A DNA stretch of 64,000 nucleotides from Flavobacterium sp. HSC-32F16. GTDB lineage: Bacteria > Bacteroidota > Bacteroidia > Flavobacteriales > Flavobacteriaceae. The position numbers and the translations under genes were made by a program. The stretch is from positions 124,001-188,000 of the forward strand of contig NZ_JALKAC010000004.1 in assembly GCF_024171645.1 (NCBI RefSeq). Reading direction: 5' to 3'. Shown in pieces: positions 1 to 8,825 of the stretch. The notes beneath the pieces were generated by a model that worked only from the letters and a program-made list of their open reading frames with translations, was not told the DNA's origin and did not search any database. Numbering within the stretch: position 1 is the first letter of the stretch; the number at the start of each line of letters is the position of its first letter.

Positions 1-329
1 TCTTTTGGTGTTTTGTCAGCGTTAATGCTCCAAAAAAGACCGTTATATTCCGGATCATAGAAATATTTTGAAAGATATTCAAAAGCCCTTTTGGCAATTT
101 CTTTATGGCTTTCTTTTTTTGTGATCTGATAACTGGATGAAAAAGTCCATAAAATTCGGGAATTCAAAACAGCACCTTTTTCGGCATCGGCAATAATGTC
201 ATCATTGAAATCAATCTGGCCTACAAAACCTCCGTTTTGGTCATCAAGCGTATGTTTTGACCAATAATTTAAAATCGAGTCAAGTTCGGTAGTTATTTCA
301 GATTTAAGCTGTTGTAGATTTGCTGGCAC
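1..329 (-). CDS. Mannobiose/cellobiose 2-epimerase, AGE family (3' part cut by window edge)
   Basis: Only the N-terminal ~109 codons are inside the window. The start is GTG at 329, because the in-frame TAA of the upstream GH130 gene lies two codons before it and no in-frame ATG follows nearby. The visible protein carries features of disaccharide 2-epimerases: a WSKHTLDDQNGGFVGQIDF stretch near residue 20, then KGAVLNSRILWTFS, then GLFWSIN. In the family these begin an (alpha/alpha)6 barrel that interconverts the reducing-end glucose and mannose of a beta-linked disaccharide. Gene order makes mannobiose to mannosylglucose the likely reaction, supplying the GH130 phosphorylase 6 bp upstream. 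No signal peptide is seen, so it is probably cytoplasmic. The specificity is inferred from context, and cellobiose epimerase remains possible. Confidence 0.85.
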   Translation of the reverse strand, partial: MPANLQQLKSEITTELDSILNYWSKHTLDDQNGGFVGQIDFNDDIIADAEKGAVLNSRILWTFSSSYQITKKESHKEIAKRAFEYLSKYFYDPEYNGLFWSINADKTPK

Positions 330-335
330 GTTGTA

Positions 336-1526
336 TTATATTGCGTTATTTTTTTCGATCTGATTGATTATCGTTTCAACAGAACCTGCCGAAATAAAAG
401 TATCTGCAGGAGCATTAGTTACATAATCTACCAATTTAGCTACAGAAGAAACAGCAACGTGCATTCTCGTATCTGATGATGCGTAGTACACATAAACAGT
501 TCCGTTTTCATCCTCAATCCATCCATTAGAAAACAAAACATTCGATACGTCACCAACTCTTTCAATTCCTTCCGGTCCCATAAAATGTCCGGCGGGAACG
601 TAAGTTACTTTGGAAATATCATTTAAATCGGTCATGAACATATATAGAGTGTAGCGTAATCCTGCGGCAGTATTTCGAACTCCGTGTGCCAGGTGTAACC
701 AGCCTTTTTCGGTTTTGATAGGAGCAGGGCCAAGTCCGTTTTTTAATTCATAAATGGTATGATATTGTTTTCCAAAAATGATTTTTTCGTCTTTTACCAC
801 CGGATTTGTCATATCATCAACGTATCCTAAACCAATTCCGCCTCCAGCTCCAACATCAATAAAACCGTCTTGTGGACGTGTGTAAAGTGCGTATTTTCCG
901 TTTACAAATTCTGGATGCAATACTACATTTCGCTGCTGTCCTGTATTCGAAATTAAATCGGGTAATCTTTCCCAGTTTACTAAATCTTTAGAACGTACGA
1001 TTCCTGCATTGGCTACAGCCGAACTTGTATCGCCTTTTGGGGCTTTTGGATCTTTTCTTTCGGTACAAAAAATACCGTAAACCCAGCCGTCTTCGTGGCT
1101 TATTAAACGCATATCGTAAACGTTGGTGTCTGGTTCTTCGGTTTGTGGAATTACGCAGGGTTTGTCCCAAAATTTGAAATTATCTACACCATTTGGACTT
1201 TCTGCAATGGCAAAGAATGATTTTCTGTCGATGCCTTCTACGCGAACAGCCAAAAGGTATTTTCCGTTCCATTTCATTGCTCCGGCGTTGAAAGCGGCAT
1301 TCATCCCGATTCTTTCCTGTAAAAACGGATTTGTTTTTTCGTTTAGATCAAAACGCCAGTTTAACGGAACGTGAGATGCGGTAACGACAGGGTTTTGATA
1401 TCGCTGGTAAATTCCGTTTCCTGCATTTTCCTGTGGTGCATTTTTTTGCTCGATTAATGTTTTATGTTCTTTTTCTAATGCTGCTTTTCGGTTTTGAAAA
1501 GTAGTCGAAGAGGATATTGTTGTCAT
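336..1526 (-). CDS. GH130 beta-1,4-mannosylglucose phosphorylase
   Basis: A 396-residue protein without a signal peptide, matching the five-bladed beta-propeller phosphorylases of GH130. Key visible stretches are NAGAMKWNGKYLLAVRVEG (about 81-99), VYDMRL with Asp138 at the position of the family general acid, a TERKD segment, and HPEFVNGKYALYTRPQDG. GH130_1 enzymes use inorganic phosphate to split 4-O-beta-mannosyl-glucose into mannose 1-phosphate and glucose. The gene lies between the GPH transporter (31 bp) and the epimerase (6 bp), the order known for the Bacteroides mannan pathway, so subfamily 1 activity is the best call. Other GH130 members act on mannooligosaccharides or mannosyl-GlcNAc; without a tree the exact substrate rests on context. 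Confidence 0.9.
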   Translation of the reverse strand: MTTISSSTTFQNRKAALEKEHKTLIEQKNAPQENAGNGIYQRYQNPVVTASHVPLNWRFDLNEKTNPFLQERIGMNAAFNAGAMKWNGKYLLAVRVEGIDRKSFFAIAESPNGVDNFKFWDKPCVIPQTEEPDTNVYDMRLISHEDGWVYGIFCTERKDPKAPKGDTSSAVANAGIVRSKDLVNWERLPDLISNTGQQRNVVLHPEFVNGKYALYTRPQDGFIDVGAGGGIGLGYVDDMTNPVVKDEKIIFGKQYHTIYELKNGLGPAPIKTEKGWLHLAHGVRNTAAGLRYTLYMFMTDLNDISKVTYVPAGHFMGPEGIERVGDVSNVLFSNGWIEDENGTVYVYYASSDTRMHVAVSSVAKLVDYVTNAPADTFISAGSVETIINQIEKNNAI

Positions 1527-1557
1527 ATTTTTTGATTTCGGTATCTGATTTATTTTT

Positions 1558-2949
1558 TTAGTTTGATTGGTCTCTTTTTTCGTTTAAATCTTGTTCTATC
1601 GCTTGCAGTTTTTCTTCGGATAAAGGATAGAATAAAATGAAAAGAACTGATATTGCGGCTGCGATTGCAGGAAGAATGCTTAACATTAACTGAATTCCGT
1701 TTTGGGTTACTGCTGTCTGCTCGACATTGGCCTGAAAACCATAATACCCTAAAAGCCATCCGGTTCCGGCTCCGCCAATGGTCCATCCAAATTTTTGCGA
1801 CATTGATGAAGCTGAGAAAACTAATCCTGTGGCTCTGCGACCTTGTTTCCATTCAGAATAATCGGCGCTGTCTGCGTACATTGACCAGATTAACGGGAAA
1901 ATACATCCGGCGCAAATGCTGATTAAAACCTGAAAACTCATGATTAGGAATACATCTTCTTTTCCAAAGAAATAGAAAACTAAACTTAGAATTGCAGCGA
2001 TTGCCATGGCGCCAAAAAAGGTTTTCTTTTTGCCAATTTTATTAGCAATTGGTGTAGCAATAATAACTCCGATGATATTGGCTGCCTGACCCAAAACCAA
2101 ATAAATTGAAGTTGGAGTCATGTGGAAATCGGTTCCAAAAAGCGAAAAGTCAAAATTAACGTTACTGCTTACATAATATTTGAAATAGTAAACGGCAGCA
2201 CCGTCTCTGATAGAATTAAAAACCAAAGTCCCGATTCCGGCTCCTAATAAAATCCACCAGGGTTTATTTTTTAAAAGATCTTTTAAATCTTCTTTTAAGT
2301 TTGATTGCTCGTTTTCTATAGGTTTTACTCTTTCTTTTGTGAAGGCAAAACAAGCCCAGAAAAAAATAGTCGTAATAATTCCAAAAATGGCAATTGTAGC
2401 CAGCCAGCCTGTTTTAGAATTTAGGCTTCCGCCGAAATAATTTACAAGAGGTTCAATCAGCCAAAGGGCTAAAAGACTACCGCCAAATGCGAAAACCATT
2501 CTGTAAGAGGATAACGTGTTTCTATCTTTTCTATCAGACGACATTACGCCCAGAAGTGATGCGTACGGAACGTTGATTAAGGAGTAAATCATCATCATTA
2601 AAGAATAAGTTACATAGGCGTAGATTATTTTTCCTTTTTCGTCAAAATCCGGAGTATAAAAGGTTAAAACTCCAATCACGGCAAAAGGCACGGCAACCCA
2701 TAATAAGTAAGGCCTGAATTTTCCCCATTTCGTTTTGGTTCTGTCAGCAATGATGCCCACAATTGGGTCAAAGCAGGAATCCCAAATTCGGGTAATCAAA
2801 AACATGGTTCCTACTACGGCAGGCGCTAATCCGAAAACATCGGTATAGAAAAACAGAAGATACATACTAAAGATTTTCCAGAACATAGATGAAGCGGCGT
2901 CTCCAAGTCCGTAACCAATTTTTTCTTTTAAACTAATTTTGTCGTGCAT
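1558..2949 (-). CDS. GPH-family sugar:cation symporter (MFS)
   Basis: A 463-residue, 12-helix inner-membrane protein of the glycoside-pentoside-hexuronide symporter family. The N-terminus GYGLGDAASSMFWKIFSMYL is typical, as is the cytoplasmic loop DRTKTKWGKFRPYLLW near residue 70 after the second helix pair. It lies 40 bp after the GH26 gene and 31 bp before GH130, and very probably imports the mannobiose released in the periplasm. Family members use sodium or proton gradients; the ion cannot be told here. The ATG start at 2949 fits the family N-terminus. The substrate is inferred from the operon. Confidence 0.9.
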   Translation of the reverse strand: MHDKISLKEKIGYGLGDAASSMFWKIFSMYLLFFYTDVFGLAPAVVGTMFLITRIWDSCFDPIVGIIADRTKTKWGKFRPYLLWVAVPFAVIGVLTFYTPDFDEKGKIIYAYVTYSLMMMIYSLINVPYASLLGVMSSDRKDRNTLSSYRMVFAFGGSLLALWLIEPLVNYFGGSLNSKTGWLATIAIFGIITTIFFWACFAFTKERVKPIENEQSNLKEDLKDLLKNKPWWILLGAGIGTLVFNSIRDGAAVYYFKYYVSSNVNFDFSLFGTDFHMTPTSIYLVLGQAANIIGVIIATPIANKIGKKKTFFGAMAIAAILSLVFYFFGKEDVFLIMSFQVLISICAGCIFPLIWSMYADSADYSEWKQGRRATGLVFSASSMSQKFGWTIGGAGTGWLLGYYGFQANVEQTAVTQNGIQLMLSILPAIAAAISVLFILFYPLSEEKLQAIEQDLNEKRDQSN

Positions 2950-2989
2950 TGAGTGGTTATTTTAAGGTTTTGATTTTTGAGTCTGGCAA

Positions 2990-4126
2990 TTATTTTAAAG
3001 CTTTTTTAATGTCTTTTTCAAATAAGGTTTTATCAAGATTGTAATACTCAATAAAATCTTTTTCGCTTAGCTGTCCTTTAAAAGGTGCGTAATAATGCAT
3101 TTTTTTCTCATTTTCCTGCCAGCCATGGTTTCTCCACAATAAAACATATGAAATTTTATAGTCGCCAATGGCTTTAGAAAAAGTTCCTGTCCACCATTTT
3201 GGATCTGGAACAGCTTCGTAACCGGCTTCGGCAATAGCAGTTAATTTATGTTTTTCATGACCAATTTCGCTGATTATTTTCAATTGGTTTTGAACTTCTT
3301 CAATAAATTTTTTTCCGTCTTTATCGTTATTGTTTTGATAAGAATCAAAGCTTATCATATCGGCAAAATCATCGCCCGGATAATTGGCCAGAAAATCTTC
3401 TTTTGTACTGAAACTACTGGTATTGTACACATAGATAAGATTGTGAACGCCTTTTTTCTGAAGATACTCGAAAGTGAATTTCCACGCTGTTTTAAATTCT
3501 TCGGGAGTACAATTTCCTTTTCCCCACCAAAACCAGCCTCCGGTAAGTTCATGATAAGGTCTAAAAAGAATTGGAATATTTTTTCCTTTTTTATCTTTTA
3601 GTGAAAGAAAGAAATTTGATGCTTTGTCAAGCCAGGAAATGAATTTTTGGTGGTTTTGGCCTCCGGGTAAAATCGTTTTAAGAGAATTTGGCGTATTGTC
3701 CCAAGCGTTTTTTCCTGTTGCCGGATTATCAAAATGCCAGCTTATTGTGGAGATTCCACCTCTTTCATTTGCCTGAATAATATATTGTTTCATTTTGTCA
3801 AAAGGAACTCCGTCAATATTATTGATATCATCTTTTTCTAAGCCGGCAATGTCCCAGCCGTAAACTGCCGGATAATCTCCTGCGACATCTTTAATGTCGC
3901 TTCGGTTGTTTTCGTATTTCCAGTTTACGCCATAAGCTAAGTCATCCTGATGACCAAAAAGATATCCTTTTTGTACTAGTTTGTTTAGATTTTTATATAG
4001 AAGAATGGTTTCTGGTGTTGCTTTTTTATCTGAAAGTGACAAATTCGTATTACTATTATTATGCTGGGCAGAACACGAAGTTCCTATAAAAGCAGTGATC
4101 AAAAGCTTGTAAAAGTATTTTTTCAT
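2990..4126 (-). CDS. GH26 beta-mannanase / mannobiohydrolase, lipoprotein
   Basis: A 378-residue protein with a lipoprotein signal peptide ending at Cys18 (FIGTSC), so it should be anchored in the outer or inner membrane. The GH26 (clan A TIM barrel) catalytic pair is visible: RPYHELTGGWFWW with acid/base Glu193, and TAIAEAGYEA with nucleophile Glu300. The aromatic run after Glu193 and the GHQDDLAYGVNW motif (58-69) are family hallmarks. It is the first gene of the minus-strand operon, so it likely releases mannobiose for import by the next gene. In B. fragilis the orthologous position holds an exo-acting mannobiose-producing GH26; exo versus endo action cannot be read from this sequence. Confidence 0.92.
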   Translation of the reverse strand: MKKYFYKLLITAFIGTSCSAQHNNSNTNLSLSDKKATPETILLYKNLNKLVQKGYLFGHQDDLAYGVNWKYENNRSDIKDVAGDYPAVYGWDIAGLEKDDINNIDGVPFDKMKQYIIQANERGGISTISWHFDNPATGKNAWDNTPNSLKTILPGGQNHQKFISWLDKASNFFLSLKDKKGKNIPILFRPYHELTGGWFWWGKGNCTPEEFKTAWKFTFEYLQKKGVHNLIYVYNTSSFSTKEDFLANYPGDDFADMISFDSYQNNNDKDGKKFIEEVQNQLKIISEIGHEKHKLTAIAEAGYEAVPDPKWWTGTFSKAIGDYKISYVLLWRNHGWQENEKKMHYYAPFKGQLSEKDFIEYYNLDKTLFEKDIKKALK

Positions 4127-4322
4127 TTTTGAAAATGTTGTTTTTCAGCATATTCCTGTTATTTATTAAAAATAACAGATGTTAACTAAAGCTGTTTTTG
4201 TCTATTTGTAATTCAGTATTGTTTTCCTGATAAAATTATTAAAACTATAAAAAGATGAAGCATTAAAAATGATTAATGTTTATTATTAATACTGTTTTTG
4301 TAAAGTTGATAATTTTATTTTT

Positions 4323-4330
4323 CAAAGATA
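4323..4330 (-). promoter_or_regulatory. Candidate -7 element of the mannan operon
   Basis: On the minus strand this reads TATCTTTG, a perfect TAnnTTTG match. A TTG lies about 21 bp upstream (4352-4354), near the -33 position. It would give a leader of about 190 nt before GH26. The 4127-4431 gap between GH26 and the AraC gene (305 bp) is very AT-rich; apart from this box I see no hairpin or further gene in it. Confidence 0.45.
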
Positions 4331-4431
4331 AATGTATGTTTATAGCTTAATCAATATTATTTTATCAATTATATATCATATTATTGCAGGAAAAAAAGAA
4401 ATCTAATTTTGCTAAAACAGTTTTTAAGAAA

Positions 4432-5310
4432 ATGAGTACAGCTAAAAATTTTTATAGAGAGATCGCGCCGCTTTCTGCCGGAGATAGTTTTTTGGTTTTT
4501 GACAGAGTAAAAGACAGTTTTGATTTTCCCGTTCATTATCATCCTGAATTTGAGATTAATTTTATTTTGAATGGAAAAGGGGTAAGGCGTGTTGTTGGGG
4601 ATAATATTGAAGAAATTGACAATGTTGAATTGGTGTTGATTGGGCCAAATTTATATCACGGCTGGGAACTTAATAAGTGTACTAATAAAAAAATTCATGA
4701 AATAACGATTCAGTTTCATAATGATTTATTTCATGAATCTTTGCTTGCCAGACGTATTATGAATCCTATTCGTGATATGTTTAATCGTTCAATTCACGGA
4801 ATTTTGTTTTCTAAAAAAGTCGCCGAAGAATTGACTCCACGGCTTGTGAGGTTGTCTAAACTGGACGGTATTGATTATTTCTTAGAAATTACTTCGTTAT
4901 TATATGATCTTGCCAATTCCAGAAATCAAAGACTGCTTTCTACTTATACAGTAGATTATGACAAATTTGATGATTATGATAAAATGAAACTGGTTTATGA
5001 ATATGTGCAAAAACATTTTGCCGAAAAAATTACTTTAGAAGATGTGGCAAATGTTGCAAGTATGTCGATTATTTCTTTTAATCGATTTATAAAAAAACGT
5101 ACCGGAAAAACTTTTGTCAATTATATAAATGATATACGGATTGGATATGCTGCGCGCTGGCTTGTAGAAAAAGACATGAGTGTTTCTGAGGTTGCGTTCA
5201 AATCCGGTTTTAATAATATCGCGAACTTCAACCGCAGTTTTAAAGCTATTAAAAACTGTACACCAAGCCAATACAGGGAAGATTTTTCTGGGTTAAAACG
5301 AATATTATAG
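4432..5310 (+). CDS. AraC-family transcriptional regulator with N-terminal cupin
   Basis: A 292-residue regulator. Residues ~20-100 form an AraC-binding cupin (FPVHYHPEFEINFILNGKG ... GPNLYHGW) that probably senses a sugar. Residues ~190-290 hold the double helix-turn-helix domain: ITLEDVANVASMSIISFNRF, then VSEVAFKSGFNNIANFNRSF, then the usual TPSQYRED tail. I take ATG 4432 (MSTAKNF) over an upstream in-frame TTG at 4384, because the preceding lysine-rich codons look like leader sequence. It sits between the divergent mannan operon and the SusC/SusD operon and is the obvious local activator. Mannobiose or a related sugar as inducer is inference. It is not the hybrid two-component type often found in such loci. 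Confidence 0.9.
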   Translation: MSTAKNFYREIAPLSAGDSFLVFDRVKDSFDFPVHYHPEFEINFILNGKGVRRVVGDNIEEIDNVELVLIGPNLYHGWELNKCTNKKIHEITIQFHNDLFHESLLARRIMNPIRDMFNRSIHGILFSKKVAEELTPRLVRLSKLDGIDYFLEITSLLYDLANSRNQRLLSTYTVDYDKFDDYDKMKLVYEYVQKHFAEKITLEDVANVASMSIISFNRFIKKRTGKTFVNYINDIRIGYAARWLVEKDMSVSEVAFKSGFNNIANFNRSFKAIKNCTPSQYREDFSGLKRIL

Positions 5311-5622
5311 TGATACTTTTTTTGCACAATTAAATATTATTTTTAACGAAAACGTTTGATTTTGCCAATTTCGTTAACTTTTATTTATAATTTGTAGTAG
5401 TTAAGGGTGGTGTCATTGCGAATAATGTATTTTTTGGTTGGTTTTATTTTGATATTTGTTTTTTTAAGGCGATATAGTAAAAATATTATCATTAAATGAT
5501 GTAATACTATCGATTTGATGTTTTGTTCTGTTATAGATTTGTTAAATAATTTAGAAGATAATTCACGCCACTTTATTACTTAATTATGAATAAAACAAAT
5601 TTAAACTAACCAAACATTTATT
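5311..5622. other. Intergenic region, AraC regulator to SusC gene
   Basis: A 312-bp AT-rich gap with no credible reading frame and no strong terminator hairpin after the AraC gene. It contains a candidate promoter box (listed separately) and otherwise long A/T tracts. It probably carries the operator for the SusC operon, but I cannot point to a clear repeated AraC site. Confidence 0.5.
5534..5541 (+). promoter_or_regulatory. Candidate -7 box upstream of SusC
   Basis: TAGATTTG matches TAnnTTTG and lies 81 bp before the SusC start codon. A TTG at 5515-5517 is a little closer than the usual 19-20 bp spacing, so the box is a moderate candidate only. Confidence 0.4.
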
Positions 5623-8600
5623 ATGAAAAAACTAATGACTAACTTTATTCATTGGAATGCTAACCACAGAGCGGTTCCTTTGATTTTATTCTTGCTGTTG
5701 ACTAGTAATTTTATTACTGCTCAGGTTAAAATAACAGGAATAGTGTCTGATGAGAAAGGAATGACAATTCCCGGAGCCAACATTTCTGTTGTTGGATCTA
5801 AAAACTCTGCATCTTCAGACTTTGATGGTAAATATAGTATCGATGCTCCTGCAAACGGAACTTTGATTGTAACATTTATCGGTTTTGACTCTCAAAGAAT
5901 TGCCGTTTCGGGTCGAACAAAAATCAATATTTCTTTAAAATCAACTTCAGAAGACTTAAAAGAGGTTGTTGTAATTGGATATGGAACCCAGAAAAAGAAA
6001 GATGTAAATGGTGCTATATCTTCGGTAAGAGCAAAAGATATTGAAAATTTAAAGCAGGTTTCTATCGATCAAATGCTTCAGGGTAAAGCAGCCGGTGTTT
6101 CGGTTACCAATAACTCTGGACAACCGGGCGGTGCTGCTTCTGTTAGAGTTCGTGGAACTACTTCTATTACAGGAACAAACGAACCTTTGTATGTAATTGA
6201 TGGTGTGCCAATTTCTGGAGATGCAACTGGTAAATCTACAAGTGGTCAGACTTTAGCTGGTAAAGATGGATTTTCTGCTACTGGTGGAAGTGGTAATACA
6301 GCAATGAGCCCGCTGTCGATGATTAATCCAAATGATATTGAGTCGATGGATATTTTGAAAGATGCTTCGGCAACTGCAATTTATGGATCTCGCGGAGCAA
6401 ATGGTGTTATTATTATTACGACTAAATCGGGTAGAAAAGGAGGCGGAAAAATTTCGTATGAAAACTATACTTCTTTTGCTTCGGTAACAAATAAATTAGA
6501 TGTTTTAACGCTTTCAGAATATGCGACTTTAAAAACAAATTTAGCGAAACAATGGGGTTTTCAGACTCGTCAGGAGTTTTCTCATCCTGAATTGTTAGGT
6601 GCTGGTACAAACTGGCAGGATGAAGTCTACAGGACTGCTATTTCTAACAGTCATCAGCTTTCGTTTTCGGGTGCTAAAGATGGTACAAGTTATTATTTGT
6701 CTGGAAGTTATTTAGATAACGAAGGAACAATTATCAATTCTGGATTAAAAAGATATACAGTTAGGTTGAATTTAGATTCTAAAATCAAACCTTGGTTAAG
6801 AGTTGGAGGAAATTTAACAGGCGGTATTACAAATGAGAGAATTACTGTAAATCAAAGTTTTTCTGGATTAATTTCAAATACGTTGTTACAATCTCCAGAT
6901 ATTCCGGTTAGAAATACTGACGGATCATTTGCTGGGCCGCCATCTTCTGAGCAAAGTGTTACTTATTATAATCCTGTTGCTGAGGCATTAACCAGAGAAA
7001 ATAAATTAGTTAGAAAAAATTTCTTAGGAAATGTTTATGCTGAGGCAGATATTTTTAAAGGTTTAAAATACCGTATTGAAATAGCGGCAAATACAGAGTT
7101 TTCTGAAAATGATGATTTCAGGCCTTCTTATGCTTGGGGAAGTCAGACTAATGTAACGGCAGATTTAGATGTAAGAAGACAAAACTGGTATTCTACAAAC
7201 ATTAAAAATTTATTGACTTACGACAGGACTTTTGGTAAACATAAAATTACACTTTTGGCTGGTCAGGAAGCAAATGATTCTCATTGGGAAGGTTTAATTG
7301 CATCTGCTCATGATTTTAAGACGAACACAATTCACACTATTAATTTAGCAGATCCTGATAATAACACGATTACGCAATATAAAGGAAGTGCTTCGCTTTC
7401 GTCTCTTTTTGCGCGTATTATTTATGACTTTAATGATAAATACAGTGTAATGGCTTCAATTAGACAGGATATCTCGTCTAAATTTGATCCATCTACAGGG
7501 AATCAAAAAGGGGTTTTCAATGCGATTTCTGGTTCTTGGAAATTATCTAACGAATCTTTCATGGAAGGAACTCGTAAATATGTAGACAATATTAAATTTA
7601 GAATTGGTTACGGAGAAACCGGAAACCAGCAAATACCAAACAACAGCTATTCTGCCATGTTAGGAGTTCAAAATTCTGGTTTAGGAAGCGGGTTTTTACC
7701 ATCAAATTATCCAAATCCGGATTTAGTTTGGGAATCGTTAAACCAAACGAATTTAGGTCTCGATTTTACATTATTAGATAATAAACTTTCTGCAAGTTTT
7801 GACGTATATGATAAAAAATCAAAAGGATTTCTGTTTCAAGTGCCATTGCCTCTTTATTTAACAGGCGGCGGAGGTCAGTACGGAGGGGTTTCAGCTCCAT
7901 ACTCTAACTTAGGAACAATGAGTAATAAAGGATATGATATTACTTTAGGCTATGATTTAAGATCTGCAGGGAAATTTAACTGGGATACTTCTTTGGTTAT
8001 TTCTCATTATAAAAACAATCTGGATGAAATCGCAAATGGAATTGTGTTAACTCAGGAAGTTAATACTAACGGATATCAGCCTGTTGTTGTGACCAATACC
8101 ACGGTAGGAAACCCAATTGGATTGTTTTACGGATATAAAACAGACGGGATCTTTAAAGATCAAACGGTTTTAAACAACGCGCCGCTTCAGTTTGGACAAG
8201 CTGTAGGGACAGGAACAGGAGAAACTGCTTTGGGTGATGTTAAGTATGTTGATGTAAATGGAGACGGAAAAATTGATGCAAATGATAAAACATTTATTGG
8301 AAATCCACATCCAAAATTCACTTATGGATTTACAAATAATTTCAGATACAAAAATGTTGATCTTTCTATTTTTCTTCAGGGATCATACGGAAATGATGTT
8401 ATGAATTTGACTAGAAGAGCAGGTACAACAAATGCTTCATTGTATGATAATCAATTAGTGGAAGCGATGGATTATTATTCGCCAACCAATTCGGCAAGTA
8501 ATAACCCACGACCAATTGCTGATTCAGCAAATAACAATTTGCTTATTTCTGATCGTTATGTTGAGGATGGTTCATACTTAAGAATTCAAAACATTACACT

Positions 8601-8814
8601 AGGTTATTCTTTACCTCAGGATGTAATTTCTAAATATAAGATATCGAGATTAAGATTGTATGGATCTGCTCAAAACTTATATACGTTTACGAATTATTCA
8701 GGTTATGATCCAGAGATTGGTTCATTTAATCAAAATGTGCTTTTATCAGGAATTGATAACGGAAGATATCCGGTGGCAAGAACATTTTTAGTTGGACTTA
8801 ACTTAGAATTTTAA
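5623..8814 (+). CDS. SusC-like TonB-dependent outer-membrane receptor
   Basis: A 1063-residue protein with a signal peptide (cleavage near FITAQ, residue 34). Residues ~35-115 are a carboxypeptidase-regulatory-like beta-sandwich (ITGIVSDEKGMTIPGANISV). Next come the conserved EVVVIGYGTQKKKDVNGAISSV stretch and the plug (about 120-235) with YGSRGANGVIIITTK. The rest is the 22-strand barrel, ending in a C-terminal Phe (NLEF). SusC proteins import oligosaccharides together with their SusD lid. The SusD gene begins 11 bp after the stop, so they are translated as a pair. Position in the mannan locus points to manno- or galactoglucomanno-oligosaccharides. The C-terminal Phe and full length indicate an intact gene. 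Confidence 0.95.
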   Translation: MKKLMTNFIHWNANHRAVPLILFLLLTSNFITAQVKITGIVSDEKGMTIPGANISVVGSKNSASSDFDGKYSIDAPANGTLIVTFIGFDSQRIAVSGRTKINISLKSTSEDLKEVVVIGYGTQKKKDVNGAISSVRAKDIENLKQVSIDQMLQGKAAGVSVTNNSGQPGGAASVRVRGTTSITGTNEPLYVIDGVPISGDATGKSTSGQTLAGKDGFSATGGSGNTAMSPLSMINPNDIESMDILKDASATAIYGSRGANGVIIITTKSGRKGGGKISYENYTSFASVTNKLDVLTLSEYATLKTNLAKQWGFQTRQEFSHPELLGAGTNWQDEVYRTAISNSHQLSFSGAKDGTSYYLSGSYLDNEGTIINSGLKRYTVRLNLDSKIKPWLRVGGNLTGGITNERITVNQSFSGLISNTLLQSPDIPVRNTDGSFAGPPSSEQSVTYYNPVAEALTRENKLVRKNFLGNVYAEADIFKGLKYRIEIAANTEFSENDDFRPSYAWGSQTNVTADLDVRRQNWYSTNIKNLLTYDRTFGKHKITLLAGQEANDSHWEGLIASAHDFKTNTIHTINLADPDNNTITQYKGSASLSSLFARIIYDFNDKYSVMASIRQDISSKFDPSTGNQKGVFNAISGSWKLSNESFMEGTRKYVDNIKFRIGYGETGNQQIPNNSYSAMLGVQNSGLGSGFLPSNYPNPDLVWESLNQTNLGLDFTLLDNKLSASFDVYDKKSKGFLFQVPLPLYLTGGGGQYGGVSAPYSNLGTMSNKGYDITLGYDLRSAGKFNWDTSLVISHYKNNLDEIANGIVLTQEVNTNGYQPVVVTNTTVGNPIGLFYGYKTDGIFKDQTVLNNAPLQFGQAVGTGTGETALGDVKYVDVNGDGKIDANDKTFIGNPHPKFTYGFTNNFRYKNVDLSIFLQGSYGNDVMNLTRRAGTTNASLYDNQLVEAMDYYSPTNSASNNPRPIADSANNNLLISDRYVEDGSYLRIQNITLGYSLPQDVISKYKISRLRLYGSAQNLYTFTNYSGYDPEIGSFNQNVLLSGIDNGRYPVARTFLVGLNLEF

Positions 8815-8825
8815 AAATTAAAAAA

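Noticed and set aside
4384..4431. A longer N-terminus for the AraC regulator from TTG
   Set aside because: The extra Lys-rich residues are not typical of the family and ATG 4432 is well placed.
5311..5622. A riboswitch or small RNA before SusC
   Set aside because: No stable hairpin or conserved riboswitch core could be found; the region is plain AT-rich DNA.
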